From Thalassospira indica (lineage in GTDB: Bacteria; Pseudomonadota; Alphaproteobacteria; Rhodospirillales; Thalassospiraceae), in contig NZ_CP031555.1 in assembly GCF_003403095.1 (NCBI RefSeq), positions 2,832,001 to 2,896,000 of the forward strand: a DNA stretch of 64,000 bases, written 5' to 3'. The first letter of the stretch is position 1. Every line of letters starts with the position of its first letter. Under the pieces are notes generated by a model. The model made no database searches. It had not been told where the DNA came from and saw only the letters and a list, made by a program, of their open reading frames with translations. The position numbers and the translations under genes were made by a program. Of the stretch, positions 63,509-64,000 are shown in pieces.

Positions 63509-63541
63509 CAAAACCCCGCGATCCGATGATGCGGGGCTTTT
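63509..63541. terminator. bidirectional terminator between the GNAT gene and the thioesterase gene
   Basis: CCCCGC (63514-63519) and GCGGGG (63531-63536) pair, with A-rich and T-rich flanks on both sides, so it can serve the two convergent genes. Confidence 0.85.
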
Positions 63542-63543
63542 GA

Positions 63544-64000
63544 TTATTTGCGACGAATGCCGATCTTGCGGCCAACCCCGGATGGGATTGGTAAATTGGC
63601 GTGCGCGTCCTTGATCCTGTTTAGCGTTTCCATGATGTCATCGGGGAACGGGGCCGAACGCCGTTCCTTCATGTTGATATGCATGGTGATGATTTCATTG
63701 GTCGCAGCCAGCCAGCCCTCAGTGCCATGGCGCATTTCATGATACATGTGAATGCGTTTCTGATCGCAATCCAGAACACGGGTATGGATGACATATGGAT
63801 CATCCTGATGAATTTCGCGATCATAGGTCACATGCATTTCAAGCCCGAAGGTCGATCCGCCGCGCCGCTCGGGATAGGTATATCCCATCCCCACCGCATC
63901 CAGAAACGCCATCGATCCCAGATCGAATGCCACCACGTAATAGCCGACATTCATATGACCATTGAAATCAATCCATTCCGGCTTGATATGCCCGCGAAAG
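63544..64000 (-). CDS. hotdog-fold acyl-CoA thioesterase (runs off the right edge)
   Basis: At least 152 residues are visible. The frame stays open to the window edge and reads HIKPEWIDFNGHMNVGYYVV, the active-site motif of 4-hydroxybenzoyl-CoA-type thioesterases, so the ATG at 63954 inside this motif is not the real start. Close relatives occur with carnitine and betaine catabolism genes, where they cleave betainyl-CoA; that role is possible here but nothing in the window confirms it. Confidence 0.87.
   Translation of the reverse strand, partial: FRGHIKPEWIDFNGHMNVGYYVVAFDLGSMAFLDAVGMGYTYPERRGGSTFGLEMHVTYDREIHQDDPYVIHTRVLDCDQKRIHMYHEMRHGTEGWLAATNEIITMHINMKERRSAPFPDDIMETLNRIKDAHANLPIPSGVGRKIGIRRK

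Overview
The window looks like a chromosomal segment of a marine or soil alphaproteobacterium of the Rhodospirillales, most likely Thalassospira or a close relative. This is inferred from the gene families, the moderate GC content, the paired bacterioferritin subunits and the many periplasmic-binding-protein transporters for osmolytes and polyamines. It holds about 60 protein genes and no rRNA, tRNA, CRISPR array or intact insertion sequence. Two genes run off the ends: malonyl-CoA decarboxylase on the left and an acyl-CoA thioesterase on the right.

Left part (1-13 kb): metabolite repair (nnr), D-amino-acid oxidation (dadA) with a lone PAS histidine kinase, a copper-export operon (copA-cueR-cytochrome c) behind a textbook CueR operator, a two-subunit bacterioferritin operon behind a Fur-like box, and two convergent photolyase/cryptochrome genes. 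One of these is an iron-sulfur (6-4) photolyase. The other lacks residues that are normally conserved around the flavin. A 54-aa DUF1127 gene follows.

Sugar region (13-28 kb): a class III nucleotidyl cyclase gene broken by a nonsense codon and a 4-bp tandem duplication, a glucose-type ABC operon with a convergent two-component system, a choice-of-anchor I lipoprotein with a possible Pho box, a renalase-like flavoprotein with DUF2256 and DUF3253, then fructokinase and phosphoglucose isomerase.

Polyamine region (28-40 kb): puuA-puuR-puuC-speB on the minus strand and spuC and puuB on the plus strand, diverging across a 261-bp MITE-like element with perfect terminal repeats, plus a second puuB. 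Together they can degrade agmatine and putrescine by glutamylation and by transamination; no puuD is present here.

Osmolyte region (40-50 kb): serine dehydratase, betI-betB-betA (choline to glycine betaine) and choX-choW-choV (choline import). The choX leader can form two hairpins whose 3' arms can also pair with each other.

Right part (50-64 kb): a LysR gene diverging from an apparent ten-gene, 10.5-kb operon: a polyamine-type ABC transporter, class III aminotransferase, beta-keto acid cleavage enzyme (BKACE), acetylpolyamine amidohydrolase, FAD oxidoreductase, M20 deacylase and RidA. This reads as a complete import-and-degrade pathway for an acetylated amine or beta-amino acid whose substrate is not obvious. 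N6-acetyl-beta-lysine is one candidate that fits the enzyme logic, and this is the most interesting system in the window. The end carries an alpha/beta hydrolase-OsmC fusion, a GNAT acetyltransferase and the partial thioesterase.
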